Below, one piece after another: positions 53,919 through 64,000 of a stretch of DNA of 64,000 nt. The notes below the pieces were generated by a model, which was given only the letters and a program-made list of their open reading frames with translations, was not told the origin of the DNA and searched no databases. The DNA comes from Liopterus haemorrhoidalis (Eukaryota; Arthropoda; Insecta; Coleoptera; Dytiscidae): assembly GCA_963971575.1 (NCBI GenBank), contig OZ020619.1, positions 25,858,800-25,922,799 of the forward strand, written 5' to 3'. Within the stretch, counting starts at the first letter, position 1. Each line of letters opens with the position of its first letter. A program made the position numbers and the translations under genes.

Positions 53919-54130
53919 TCATGTAATATCAAGATACATCGCTCTGATGAGAACCAAATACAGTACATTTATTTCTATTTTATTGCTAATATTTAACCAA
54001 TTTAGCATATTTAACATAATTTGTATATGGGTATCATTCGGGCATTTTAAGATAATTCGCATTGCCTTATTTTGCAACACTTGTAGCTTATGTATTTCCT
54101 TATCGATAATTGCATATAACATAGTATTGT
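53919..54130 (-). pseudogene. LINE RT C-terminal region, upstream half
   Basis: The minus strand reads KEIHKLQVLQNKAMRIILKC then HIQIMLNMLNWLNISNKIEI, the connection region that precedes the SYNTR tail in the same LINE type. Confidence 0.75.
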
Positions 54131-56126
54131 AATATTGAAAATGCAGTTCAATTACAATTAATTACAAATGAACTAAATTTAAGTTTGTTGTCAATTATAA
54201 CGCCCAAATATTTAATCTCCTCTACCCAGTCTATATAACATTTATCCATAATTACCCTATTATAACATTAGCATATAATATAAGCATTGCACTGCCGTGA
54301 GCGGGCGTGAACGTGACATAAAAATCGCTCACGTGCCATTCTCTAATATAAACACTTACATTGCAACCAGTGCAGTGTATATAGAATATATACTGCTTCT
54401 CTATTATCACCGCTCTTATCGTTTACCATCGCTCCAACATAAATTCAAACTATTGTGAAATTTTGAAGACAAAGAGCTAAGGTTCAAAACTGTTAAGTTT
54501 AATAGATTCAGTATTTATTTGGCTACGCCCATTGTTATAAACATTAACAAGACATTGCCAATGAACAATCAGAACAGTTTTGACATCAGCTATTAATATT
54601 GCCACATATTTCTAATATCATCCCCATGTAGTTATTAATTGAAATATTTAGGTATTCACATGAATGTTTCAAATACTGAACATACTTTGCAGGTTGTTTC
54701 CACCACAATTAGAAACGAACAGATAAATGCTTTCACGATAGTTACGTTGCCATTGGCAAATCAAATTGTGGACAAAAGCATTAGTATTACCATTCCAAAC
54801 TGGAATTCAATTTTACAGTTAAACCCACAAATTAACACCTATATTAGTATTAAAAAAATGATGTTTAGTGTGAATTAACACACATTTCAGGGTTTCGTAG
54901 GTATCTATTTGTAACAAAACCGTAGACAAGAAGTCGAATCGATTATACCATATAAATAATACCAAATCATAGTCCTAAATAGTAGTCCAGATGAATAAAA
55001 ATATATAAATTCAACTTTTGGTACAAAATAAAACACACACAACCTAGAAAAACTGACAGTGCATATTAAGATAAGTTGTATTGTCTTTCTGAAGACATTG
55101 GTTTTCTAACTACCTATATAATAATGACATACCATTAGTATCGCTTTTAAATTTAATTAGTTGTTAAGTATCCAGAACATAATTAGCACATGATAAAACC
55201 GGGTCTAAATCAGCACTTAGCGTTTAAATACCAGTAATAAACAAAGATTCGAATATCGCATTTTTTTTTTTTTTCAAAAATATAAAATGTGATATTTACC
55301 GAAAACATTCCGATTCATATCAATAGTGATTAATTTTAGAGTACAGAATTTTTTCAGATTTTTAGATTAACCATCCTGGGTGTCGGATTTTTTTTTTTTT
55401 TATCTACGACCATTAAATAGTAAATTCATTATGTGTCAAACTATAAATACAAAAGCTGTTCATATTGCAATAAGTTAAAAAAGTTTACGCGCATGCGTGC
55501 TCACCCATGAAAAAGTAACGTTTTTTTTACACTGCAAGTTTTTATTTAATAAGTTCTTTAGTTATTTAAAATATTTGGGATTTTTCAAGACCTAATTCCC
55601 GGAAAAAAACTTATTTTTTCCCAAACTGCTACGCGGTGCGTCTACTAGTGCTCCGCGAGCAGATTACACAGAAAAGTAAATAAAATAGATGTGATCAGAT
55701 ATGAAAACAGTTTTTTTTATTTTTTCAAAACACACGTTTCACTCAGAATTGATACGCTACTGAAGATAACAAAAGTCAGTACAATAATATTTTATTGCCC
55801 CCAATAAGTATTAATAAAGACACTCGAATCTCAATAGTTCAACTGGTGACTGTTGACTTATGACGGAGTGACTGTTCAATTACAGGGCTGATATCTTACA
55901 AGAGCGGCATATAATACAGTACAAATTCCTTAAAATTTGCCAAATAATAGATAATGGATGTTGTGACGGTGTATTCTTTATGTCTCTTATAATTCAGACA
56001 GGAAGTCAGAAAGTCATAGTGGTGCAGTGTTATTAATTTTGTTTGCTGCGATTATTTTTCGATGGATCGCTGGCTAAAGTACTGATTGTTAAAAAAAAAC
56101 TGCCAAAGTCTCCGTTTCAGAACGTC
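54131..56126. other. Intergenic, nothing recognised
   Basis: AT-rich with chance frames. Poly-T tracts at 55,261-55,274 and 55,388-55,400. Confidence 0.4.
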
Positions 56127-56354
56127 CAGTAGACCAGCGTTTCTCAACCGGGGGGGCGCGAAGTCATACAAGATCGAAACATGAAAATATAATAAAAATG
56201 CACTCAATCTTGCAAGATATAAATTCATATTTATAAATACGACTATCTTATATTGATATTCATAAAAATATACCTTTCACAACATAAATAAAATAAATAT
56301 TCTATTTATTTTTATACTTAATATACTTATTTTGACAACTTATTTAAACTACAG

Positions 56355-56545
56355 GCTATTTCAAACGTTTAAGTTGTCACTAGCTAACTCTATAATGAGT
56401 AAATGGGCTTTTACTAAACAATATGATCAAAAGCTTCATTTAATCGATAAATATTTCTAGATTTGAAAATCTGATTCCGCTTTAACAAAAGAAACAGACT
56501 ATAAGTAGACTATATAAAGGTCAAATAAATTGTATGTGTCGGTTA
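56355..56545. mobile_element. Diverged CAGTCTG-type MITE inside the hAT element
   Basis: Begins CTACAGGCTATTTCAAACG and ends near GAAACAGACTATAAGTAG. These are inverted and related to the 21,308 MITE ends. Absent from the paralogous hAT copy at 47.4 kb. Confidence 0.5.
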
Positions 56546-57069
56546 ATGGGTTCGCGTTGGAGGCACTTCAAGTATTTTTAAGTTGTGCTTTGAAGTATGT
56601 ACGATTTGAAAGTGCAATATTTGTTATTATATATTTTTTTAATTGCTCTCCGAACTGCAGGTAACTCAAGAGTAAGGATGCGAATGTGTTTAAATTAAAA
56701 TGCAAGGCACTTTGAACATTTGTAAATAAAAATACTTTACTTTCAAGTCGTTATAGGGACTATAATCGTCGTTTAAAAATATCACAGTTTTTTGTCAACC
56801 GTAAAAGACATTAAAAAAATTTTTAAGGAAAAGTTGTTGAAAAGCTCTATCCAAAGATATCCAATATGACATACGTTCCTATTTAAAAATTCGAAATTGT
56901 CCTTGATGTCCTGTAAGTCTGGTTTTTTCCGGAAAATTTCAATACTACCATTCAATTTTGTGGATAAATTTTAGTTCAAAATTTTTGACGTGTGAGTGAT
57001 GTGTGAGCAACTTCGCCTTTTCGAAAAAACTCGTGTTCCCATCCATGTTATCTTGATACACCATATATG

Positions 57070-57071
57070 TA

Positions 57072-57165
<94 letters not shown>
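57070..57165. repeat. (TA)n microsatellite, left part
   Basis: About 48 TA units. The tract resumes at 58,531-58,558 on the other side of the Penelope-like insertion. Confidence 0.97.
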
Positions 57166-57168
<3 letters not shown>

Positions 57169-57171
57169 AAT

Positions 57172-58525
57172 GTAGTTCTTGACGAAAATCGTATAAGGAG
57201 AAATAAAAATTCTTATTTACTCGTCAAAATTTATTAATTAAAATATACTAAGAGACGTTTCGACTGTGAAATCCAGTCATCTTCAGTCTATAAATAAAAT
57301 ACAAGGTTTTACAATTTTTATAAAAACAGTCATAAAAATAAAATGAAACATTAAATGTGAAAATATATAAAAAATCAAGTTAAAAAATATAAAAAAGAAC
57401 ATACTAAGTAAACAAAGAAGAATTTGAAACAATAATTATAAACAATAAATAGATAACAACTTGAAATTATAAAAAAATTTAAAAAATTTTAAAAAATGGC
57501 GCCTGGCACAATTTTGTAAGTCAAAAATTAAAAATATGAATACTATTAAAACAAGATCTTAGAATCATAGAAAAACCATATACATACAAAAATATGACGA
57601 AAAAGGAAGTGTTCTTAACTGGAAAAACTTACCTAAAGTAAATTGAACTATAAAATAAAAAACTTCAACATTGCCAAAACTAGACCACTGGAAATACGTG
57701 GTGGTGCGACATGTTGTATCGGACAGACAATCCGTTACTAACACGACACCTAGACAGCCATACGTCATATGCTGATAAGCCAAAGACAAAATGTAACAAG
57801 AAAATGACAATCAGCTGATGACTAGGAAATAAGTTTAAAATATGATTTATCTAACCCGACCGCGTCTGTTTTCTTGTTAACACATTTATCTTTGGCGGCA
57901 TGAATGTGCAGCATCTCTGAGATCATTCTTTTTTGCACGTGACTTTCTTTGTCAAAAATTTTTACATTCTCATAATTAAAAATGTGACCTGTGCTGTTAG
58001 TATGTACTGCTAAAGCTGTGGAATTAGGTTTAAGTCTAACGTCACTTTTATGCTGGTATAGGCGTTTTTTCAAAATTTGTTGTGTCGTTCCTATGTAGCT
58101 TTTATCACATACATTACACGGTATTTCGTAAACAACATTGGGCGTTTCAAGTATGGGAATGTTGGTTTTAAGTTTAGAAAAATTACGATTGTTATTATTA
58201 TCGGAGCTGAAGGCTAACTTAATATCAAATGTTTTAAAAATGTTTTTGTAATGCAAGAACTCAGTATTGTGATATGGAAAGCTAAGGTAGTTGTTAGGAT
58301 TGGGATTATTATTAGTTAGATTTGTGTTATAAGCTTTCCATATTCTTTTTTTGATACAGTTGTTGATAATATTTGCAGGGTAGTTGTTGATTTTTGATAA
58401 ACCTTGTTGTTGATAAACCTTGTATTTTATTTATAGACTGAAGATGACTGGATTTCACAGTCGAAACGTCTCTTAGTATATTTTAATTAATAAATTTTGA
58501 CGAGTAAATAAGAATTTTTATTTCT

Positions 58526-58533
<8 letters not shown>
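57172..58533 (-). mobile_element. Penelope-like element, 5'-truncated, with 119-bp inverted terminal repeats
   Basis: Arms 57,192-57,310 and 58,415-58,533 are perfect or nearly perfect reverse complements. They carry hammerhead-like cores at 57,257-57,286 (minus) and 58,438-58,467 (plus): CTGAAGA - GACTG/CAGTC stem - GAAAC. Between them lies a minus-strand GIY-YIG coding region. The TA microsatellite stands on both sides. Confidence 0.85.
57822..58405 (-). pseudogene. Penelope GIY-YIG endonuclease (C-terminal part of the polyprotein)
   Basis: Open from about 58,405 without an ATG. It reads INNCIKKRIWKAYN, then the GIY-YIG core VVYEIPCNVCDKSYIGTT with LKKRLYQHKSD, then ALAVHTNSTGHIFNYENVKI. 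The catalytic tyrosine and arginine positions look intact. The reverse transcriptase is missing through 5' truncation, so the copy cannot move alone. Confidence 0.85.
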
Positions 58534-58560
<27 letters not shown>

Positions 58561-59463
58561 AAGGAAAATTAAAATTCTTGTTGTACAGAACAACATCCTA
58601 ACTATATTTATATATATACACATACATAGGGGGGCCGCAGACAATATTTATATAATTTGGGGGGTCCCAGGCCATAAAAGGTTGAGAAGCACTGCAGTAG
58701 ACGACAAGTGTGTTCAAATATTATAAAGATATTATTTCAATAGTTTTTTCTTACGCTTAAGACTTATGGATTAAGTTTTCCAACCGCTACATGCATGTAC
58801 ATACATATAAAGGAGGTATTGTGATCGTACCGATTTTGACATTTTTAAATTTCGTTGGATGTCCACGGATTGAGGTTCCTACATAATGTTTTTACTATTT
58901 TTAGCATGATGTCTGTCGGTACTTGGACACGTGTAAAGAGGATTTGGCTAAACGGATTTTTATGAAACGTCATTTTTAAGTTTCTCACACTAAAGGCATC
59001 AGTTAACCAACTTTTAGTAAAAAGCAGTCATCTAGAAATGGAAGATTTTTGGCGATTAGCCCTGTGGTGGACACAGCTGATTTAAAATAAATATTTCTAC
59101 GTTATTTTTACTTTATTTTTATTATAGTAATTATACTTAATAATATTTATTAAGTATTTATTTTGTCATACGTATATGTAATGTTTCCACGGTTATGGTA
59201 AATAATTTCTGTGTTAGAGAGCATTTTGTTTAAGTACCTATTTTGTGATGGCGTTCGGTCTTGTAGTGGCCACAGCTGATTTTTTATTAATATTTTTGCT
59301 TTTAACTAACAAAGCATTTTTACATTTTACTCAGTTTATAATCCGTACCAGATAACTTTTCAAGATCTGCATAAAACAATTATCCTGTATCGATCAACTG
59401 AGAAATTTATTTCCAGAACATATCACACGTCAAGATCCACTAATATATATATAAATGTATATC

Positions 59464-59634
59464 CAGTGGTGTACGCATAGGGGGAATTAGAGGGATAAAT
59501 CCCCTCCCCTCGAAAATTCGAAAGAACTAATATAATAATTACCCCATTTAAAGATTGCTCCCATTCTCAATACGTATAAATTCCGATGTAGTGAAAAATT
59601 TTCCACCCCTCCGAAATATTTTTCTGCGTACGCC
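59464..59634. mobile_element. Short hAT-like MITE (CAGTGGTGTACGCAT ends)
   Basis: Begins CAGTGGTGTACGCATAGGGG and ends CTGCGTACGCCACTG, which are inverted. It lies in the centre of the composite foldback. The target duplication is not clean. Confidence 0.6.
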
Positions 59635-59971
59635 ACTGTATATAGCAACGATAGTGCTCCGCGACGAATTATTCTCGTGAAAAGTGTTCCGCGGCTCAAA
59701 AAGTTTGGGAAACTCTGGACTAGACGAACTGTCGCAATAACCACCTATTCTCATATATGTAGTGCCGGAGGTCAAGCAACAGAAAATTGACCTTATTTGC
59801 GTCAGAAACCTATTATTATATGGTGTGACGCAGATAAAGTAAATATATTAAAAATCACGTTCTACAATTACAAACAAAAAAATCAGCTGTGGCCACCACA
59901 GGACCGACCGCCATCATAAAGTACTTGTATAAAATACATTCTAGCAGCAGAGTAGAAATAACTTGGCCTAA

Positions 59972-60589
59972 TGGTGCGTCTACATTGAGGCAATATGGTA
60001 GCATACGACAACTCTGACGAGACCGTCAGACCGCCATGTCGCATTGACAAGCTAGTGTCTACACCAACACTGGGAGCATGCTACTATTTATTGTTGCGAG
60101 ATCTGTCAGTTTACTGAATAAATATGGCCGATCGCAAAAATATTATTACATTTTATAACTTTAAATAATATCAAGCTAATTTGTACTATTTTATAACAAA
60201 TTTTAATTCCATAACAAAAACATAACCTTACTCAATTATGTGTATCATTATTTCTCATACTCTATCTCATATTTTATCAAAACTTATATTTACTCACTTA
60301 TCTTAAATAAATTTAAGTTGCTAAATAATTTTTGTTGACACAGCAACGCTTACAACACTAGTTAATTTAAAAAACAAATACTTCTATAATAACAACTATC
60401 AAATATCAAAATGGCGAACATGTAGCTTTCAGAACTGGTAGCGTGTCGCACCAAACTCTTTGATGTTAACCGCCAAGTAACGGGAACGAGCAACATGTCG
60501 CACGTCTCCCATCAAACCGCTGCACATTGGTAGCATGCGACCGTTCGACATGTCGCATGCTACCATGTTGCCTCGATGTAGACGCGCCA
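59972..60589. mobile_element. PIF/Harbinger-like MITE with TAA target duplication
   Basis: TAA at 59,969-59,971 and 60,590-60,592. Ends of about 39 bases are inverted (TGGTGCGTCTACATTGAGGC and the complement of TCGATGTAGACGCGCCA). 618 bp, non-coding. Confidence 0.85.
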
Positions 60590-61125
60590 TAATATTTTCT
60601 AACAGAGATATTATTTATCATGACCATGGAAACGTTACATATAATATGAAAAAATTGAGACTTTCGAAAAAAAATTCAAATTTTTTTCGTATTATCTAAA
60701 AATGTTTCAAATTAAAGTTGTTAGCTATTGCTTTTATAGCAACTTTTGTTAGATAAATTTTTTCGAAATATTTTTCTGTTGTGAAATATTCGCAGAAAAT
60801 CTCAAAATCGACACGAGTAAACTCCCATTTTTAGTCAAACGATTTTTACCAGGAGTTGATCAACTCGTGCCGTTGATGGCAGAAGCTTAAATATGAAGTT
60901 TCATAAAAATCCTTTCAGCCGAATTTGCTCTACACGTGTACACAGACAGACAGACGGGCATATGGACGGACGGACAGACGGATAGACGGACGGACAGACA
61001 GACCGACATACATCATGCTAAAAATAGTCAAAACGTTATGTAGGGACCTCAATTCGTAGAGATCCATCAAAATCTCGAAACGTCAAAATCGGTATGATCA
61101 CAATACCTCCCTTATATACCTATGT

Positions 61126-61790
61126 TGGCGGTCGGTAAAAATTTCCATAAAAGTTCTAAGCATAATTAATGAAAAGTTTGCTACGAAACCATATTCTGCA
61201 CATATTCAAGCGGTAGAGTTTTCAAAGCTCTGGTGATTTGTTGTTGAAAAAAACTGTTCTGTTCATGTCACAAAAAAATCCTGAGTTTTACTGAGTTCTT
61301 TTTCTTTAAACATATTTTTCCGTTGCATTATTAATTGACTCGAGAAGTACTTTAATTACTATCAGACCAAGTTATTTTTAGATTATTAATAACCATTAAG
61401 AAAACTTTTAAGAACATTGTTATAAAATATTTGTATTCAAAGTAAAAGTCTGATAGTAATAATAAGCGCATAGTCATCAAGTCAATTATGATTAAAGATG
61501 TTCAGAAATATCAGCCTTCCTCTCTTCTGCTTTTCTTTAATTTGCAGCACTATTTGCAATGCAATTTAAAACGGTCGTATGACAGGAAATAGTTCCATAA
61601 CAATAGTCAAAAGAACACCTTTACAGCGACCTCATTCGTGCACCTTTGATACAGAGTACAAAAACATACACAGGATAAAAGTAATGCAAAAAAGAAAGTA
61701 GATAGAGATGCTTTAGTATGCCTAGAAGAAAAGAGAATAGTGTAATACAGCCATATCAAGGGAACAAGTGAAACGCGATGGATTCAAAGA
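61126..61790. other. Intergenic, nothing recognised
   Basis: AT-rich, no gene. Confidence 0.35.
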
Positions 61791-61799
61791 ATAATAGAG

Positions 61800-61945
61800 T
61801 GAAGTTTCAAGAGAACCAAGGAGGAAGACCCAGAAGATCGTGCAGGGATAAAGTGGATGAGGCCATGGAAAATAGAGACCTGGAATACGGAAAATGGAAG
61901 CACATATAGGAATGGAAATTTTCACTCAGAGAAGAAACAGAGCTT
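61800..61945 (+). pseudogene. LINE 3' end fragment
   Basis: Reads GGRPRRSCRDKVDEAMENRD then EYGKWKHI, resembling the tail of insect LINE polyproteins (GRPRxxW..V..AM..R). About 45 codons. Confidence 0.5.
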
Positions 61946-62342
61946 TAAGTGTAGAAATCTTTATTTATTTATTTGCTTACTTTGAATCGTAAACAGGACG
62001 ATATTTTACAAATATACAAAATATACATACAGGGTGAATTGACCAGGTACATATATAGATTTAACATGTAAAAACAGATATAGGAGATTTCCCGCTTCCT
62101 CGTTGGTTATACAGAAAAAAAATTAATATAAAAATTGTTCAGAATTTTATTTTGCATTTGAGTCGTTTATTTTGAAAGTGGCATAAGTCACTTTGTTTTT
62201 AAATCAAGATATTTAAGGGTTTGTGTTTTAAAATGTTTAAAAATATTGTTGCCAACTTTCGAGAAGATTTATTTGTATTTGTTGCCTCAGGATACTTACA
62301 TTTTTATCAGCATAAATAATTTCGTATAAGAAGATGAGGAAG

Positions 62343-62450
62343 TAATGGGATTCGGACTGGTCAGAAATTAAAATTAAAACAATATTTTAACTTCGCTAGC
62401 GTTTCGATTGAATATTAAATCTTCATCAGAGCTAGAATGAAAATATAGCT
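62343..62450 (-). mobile_element. Penelope-like terminal fragment
   Basis: TAATGGGATTCGGACTGGTC and the following 85 bases match the left end of the fragment at 41,425-41,510. The minus strand at 62,398-62,429 carries CTGATGA - GATT...AATC stem - GAAAC, another hammerhead-like core. Confidence 0.7.
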
Positions 62451-62735
62451 ATAATTTAAGATGATACAATTTGTTTTACAATATAAAGTATAAGAAATTA
62501 ATTTTACAAAATTTGATCAATTCAGGACCTTTTTTTAATTTAGGTCATCACTTTGTATTTCCAAAGCGAGGACCTTTTTTTTAGATCATCACTTGAAATT
62601 TAGAAGTGTGAACCTTATTCATAATTTAAATAATTTTGTCTTCCGACCCCCCCCCCCAACAAAAATTCCTGGGTGCGCCACTGCGAAGGATATTACTATA
62701 TTAATGTATATAAGAAGAAAGAAAATGACAATTAA

Positions 62736-62893
62736 GGGCCACTTTCTGAAAGCTTAGTTAACTATAACCAAATAGTTACAAAATGGTGGCTATGGTTACT
62801 TATGGGATTGTTATATTGTAACCGAGTTTAACCAAATGGTTAACCGAGTTTAACCAAATGGTTAAACTCGGTTAAGCTCTCAGAAACCGGGCC
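62736..62893. mobile_element. Harbinger-like MITE with TAA target duplication
   Basis: TAA at 62,733-62,735 and 62,894-62,896. The ends GGGCCACTTTCTGAAAGCTT and AAGCTCTCAGAAACCGGGCC are inverted. 158 bp, with an internal duplicated AACCGAGTTTAACCAAATGG word. Confidence 0.75.
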
Positions 62894-62896
62894 TAA

Positions 62897-64000
62897 ATGT
62901 TATGGTGCTAATTTTGACGAAGTAGTCCTGTTAGTGATAATTTAAAACGCGTATGAACATATTAGTAAACAAATTAAGTTTATTTAAAACATTCTTACTA
63001 TTCTCATTATTCATTCCGCAATACATGGCATACTTGAACAAGCATCTACTTATTAGCGAACTACTAAAATGAATTCAGAATAACGCTCTATAAATAGACG
63101 GTAATAAAAAGTAGTGAGTTTTCGTGTGAGAGAATGCCTTTATAAATGCTGTGACATGTAATGAACGAAACGCGATCATGCAGCTATTTAAGTTGTTACA
63201 TTTGCATTGTACGAGTGCAGTGAAATTAATGATTGATGAGACATGTAATTCAATTTGAGGTAAGTGTTTTTGATTTAAATGCTATATAATAAATAATCAT
63301 TAATTGACAAATAACGCTACTATTAAATTAATATTAAACAATTATTAGAAATATATTATGTGTGTGTAAAAAGTTTTCGACTTATTTTTCAGTGCACTTG
63401 TACAGCTATTATATCTATAATTAAAATAAATTACTCTATGGTCTATTTCAAAGTAGAAAAATATGTGTAAGAAGATAGGAGCTGTTTGTCCTTGCTTCGG
63501 ATTGGTTTAGATCGTCATCCCTATTACACTGTTAAAATATTGTTTTTAGTCCAAGTTGACAGATGCTCAGTGTCGTACATTGGAAATATATATTATTTAT
63601 ATTATTTACTTTTTTTCATATATTTTGATATTATTTACATATTTAGACTTTTATTTATATTCTTGGCGTAGAGAAAATTCTCCATGTAATTTGTTTTTAC
63701 GCAGTTATATATTTTTTAGTTTATCTGACTGAAACTGTTTATTTTTTGACACTTAACAATTAACAGATCAAGATAGATGACTAATGTGAGGCCAAAAGAC
63801 AGCCCAGCTGATTGTGCCCAAAGAAGAAGTTATTGATATAATTTTTAGACCTTCATATATACATATATTTTTAATTTTTATGTACAATAATTATTTAAAT
63901 AACAAACTTTAGCTCTGAAGATATCGCGGGTGACCTGGCAATACCTCCTATCTGCATAAATAGAAATTGAAACGAGAGGTAAAAAACTGTTTTATGTTAG
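62897..64000. other. Intergenic, nothing recognised
   Basis: AT-rich, no supported gene to the end of the window. Confidence 0.4.

Larger units (their letters stand above)
56135..58694. mobile_element. hAT-type element with 8-bp target duplication, carrying nested insertions
   Basis: CAGTAGAC at 56,127-56,134 and again at 58,695-58,702. The ends are CAGCGTTTCTCAACC and GGTTGAGAAGCACTG. Eight-base duplications and CAGNG ends are the hAT signature. No transposase. A TA microsatellite (57,070-57,165) is split by a Penelope-like element, and a diverged CAGTCTG MITE lies at about 56,355-56,545. The copy at 46,845 lacks both. Confidence 0.88.
58805..61125. mobile_element. Composite foldback element of about 2.3 kb
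   Basis: The left end (GGAGGTATTGTGATCGTACC) and right end (GGTATGATCACAATACCTCC) are inverted. Further pairs lie inward: 59,245-59,287 with 59,877-59,930, and 59,170-59,210 with about 60,610-60,645. A (GACG/CAGA)n tract lies in the right arm (60,945-61,010). The arms hold nested MITEs. No transposase seen. Confidence 0.6.

Noticed and set aside
60945..61010. CAGA/GACG tandem run as a CRISPR-like array
   Set aside because: Simple degenerate microsatellite without regular spacers; eukaryotic context.

Overview
This window is AT-rich eukaryotic DNA, most likely from an insect. The reasons are spliceosomal introns, TATA/initiator-type promoters, and a dense load of mariner, Jockey-like, Penelope-like, hAT, Harbinger-like, Helitron and P-element remnants. 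I found no confident host protein-coding gene, tRNA, rRNA or CRISPR array.

Positions 1 to about 15,600 hold an almost complete Polinton/Maverick element of the adintovirus type, that is, an endogenous or integrated DNA-virus-like element. It carries a protein-primed family B DNA polymerase, a retrovirus-like integrase with a chromodomain, an A32/FtsK-like packaging ATPase, an adenovirus-type cysteine protease, a parvovirus-type phospholipase A2 virion protein, a penton-like minor capsid protein and a double jelly-roll major capsid protein. It also carries a BIR (IAP-like) gene, two related small zinc-binding proteins, a spliced gene of unknown function and several conserved proteins of unknown function. 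Replication and early-type genes lie at the left. Integrase, accessory genes and ATPase lie on the minus strand in the middle. The virion genes (PLA2, protease, penton, small basic protein, hexon) run left to right at the right end. Nearly all reading frames are open, so the insertion is young or under selection. The one clear lesion is at the protease start, where the only nearby ATG is followed at once by a stop. I could not find terminal inverted repeats; the left end probably lies outside the window.

From 15.6 to 64 kb the sequence is a transposon graveyard with several readable nested events. These include a Harbinger-like MITE with a TTA target duplication (18.0-18.6 kb), a decayed Helitron (about 20.8-24.4 kb), two related mariner remnants (25.9-27.1 and 31.3-31.8 kb), and a 119-bp satellite (32.7-34.0 kb). 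There is a 164-bp-arm foldback (38.3-38.7 kb) and a Penelope-like fragment (41.4-42.5 kb). A Jockey-like LINE at 44.0-46.1 kb is inserted inside the reverse transcriptase of an older LINE. Two more mariners lie at 48.0-49.1 and 50.0-50.9 kb, and a long-arm CAGGGTG element at 51.7-52.6 kb. A P-element (THAP) fragment splits a LINE tail (52.8-54.1 kb). A hAT-type element with an 8-bp target duplication carries a Penelope-like insertion in its TA microsatellite (56.1-58.7 kb). A composite foldback with a Harbinger-like MITE inside fills 58.8-61.1 kb.

The most interesting material is the virus-like element: its spliced gene, its BIR gene with a threefold 92-residue repeat, its hr-like palindromic intergenic region and its broken protease start. 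Next come the hammerhead-ribozyme-like cores that recur in every Penelope-related terminus in the window.
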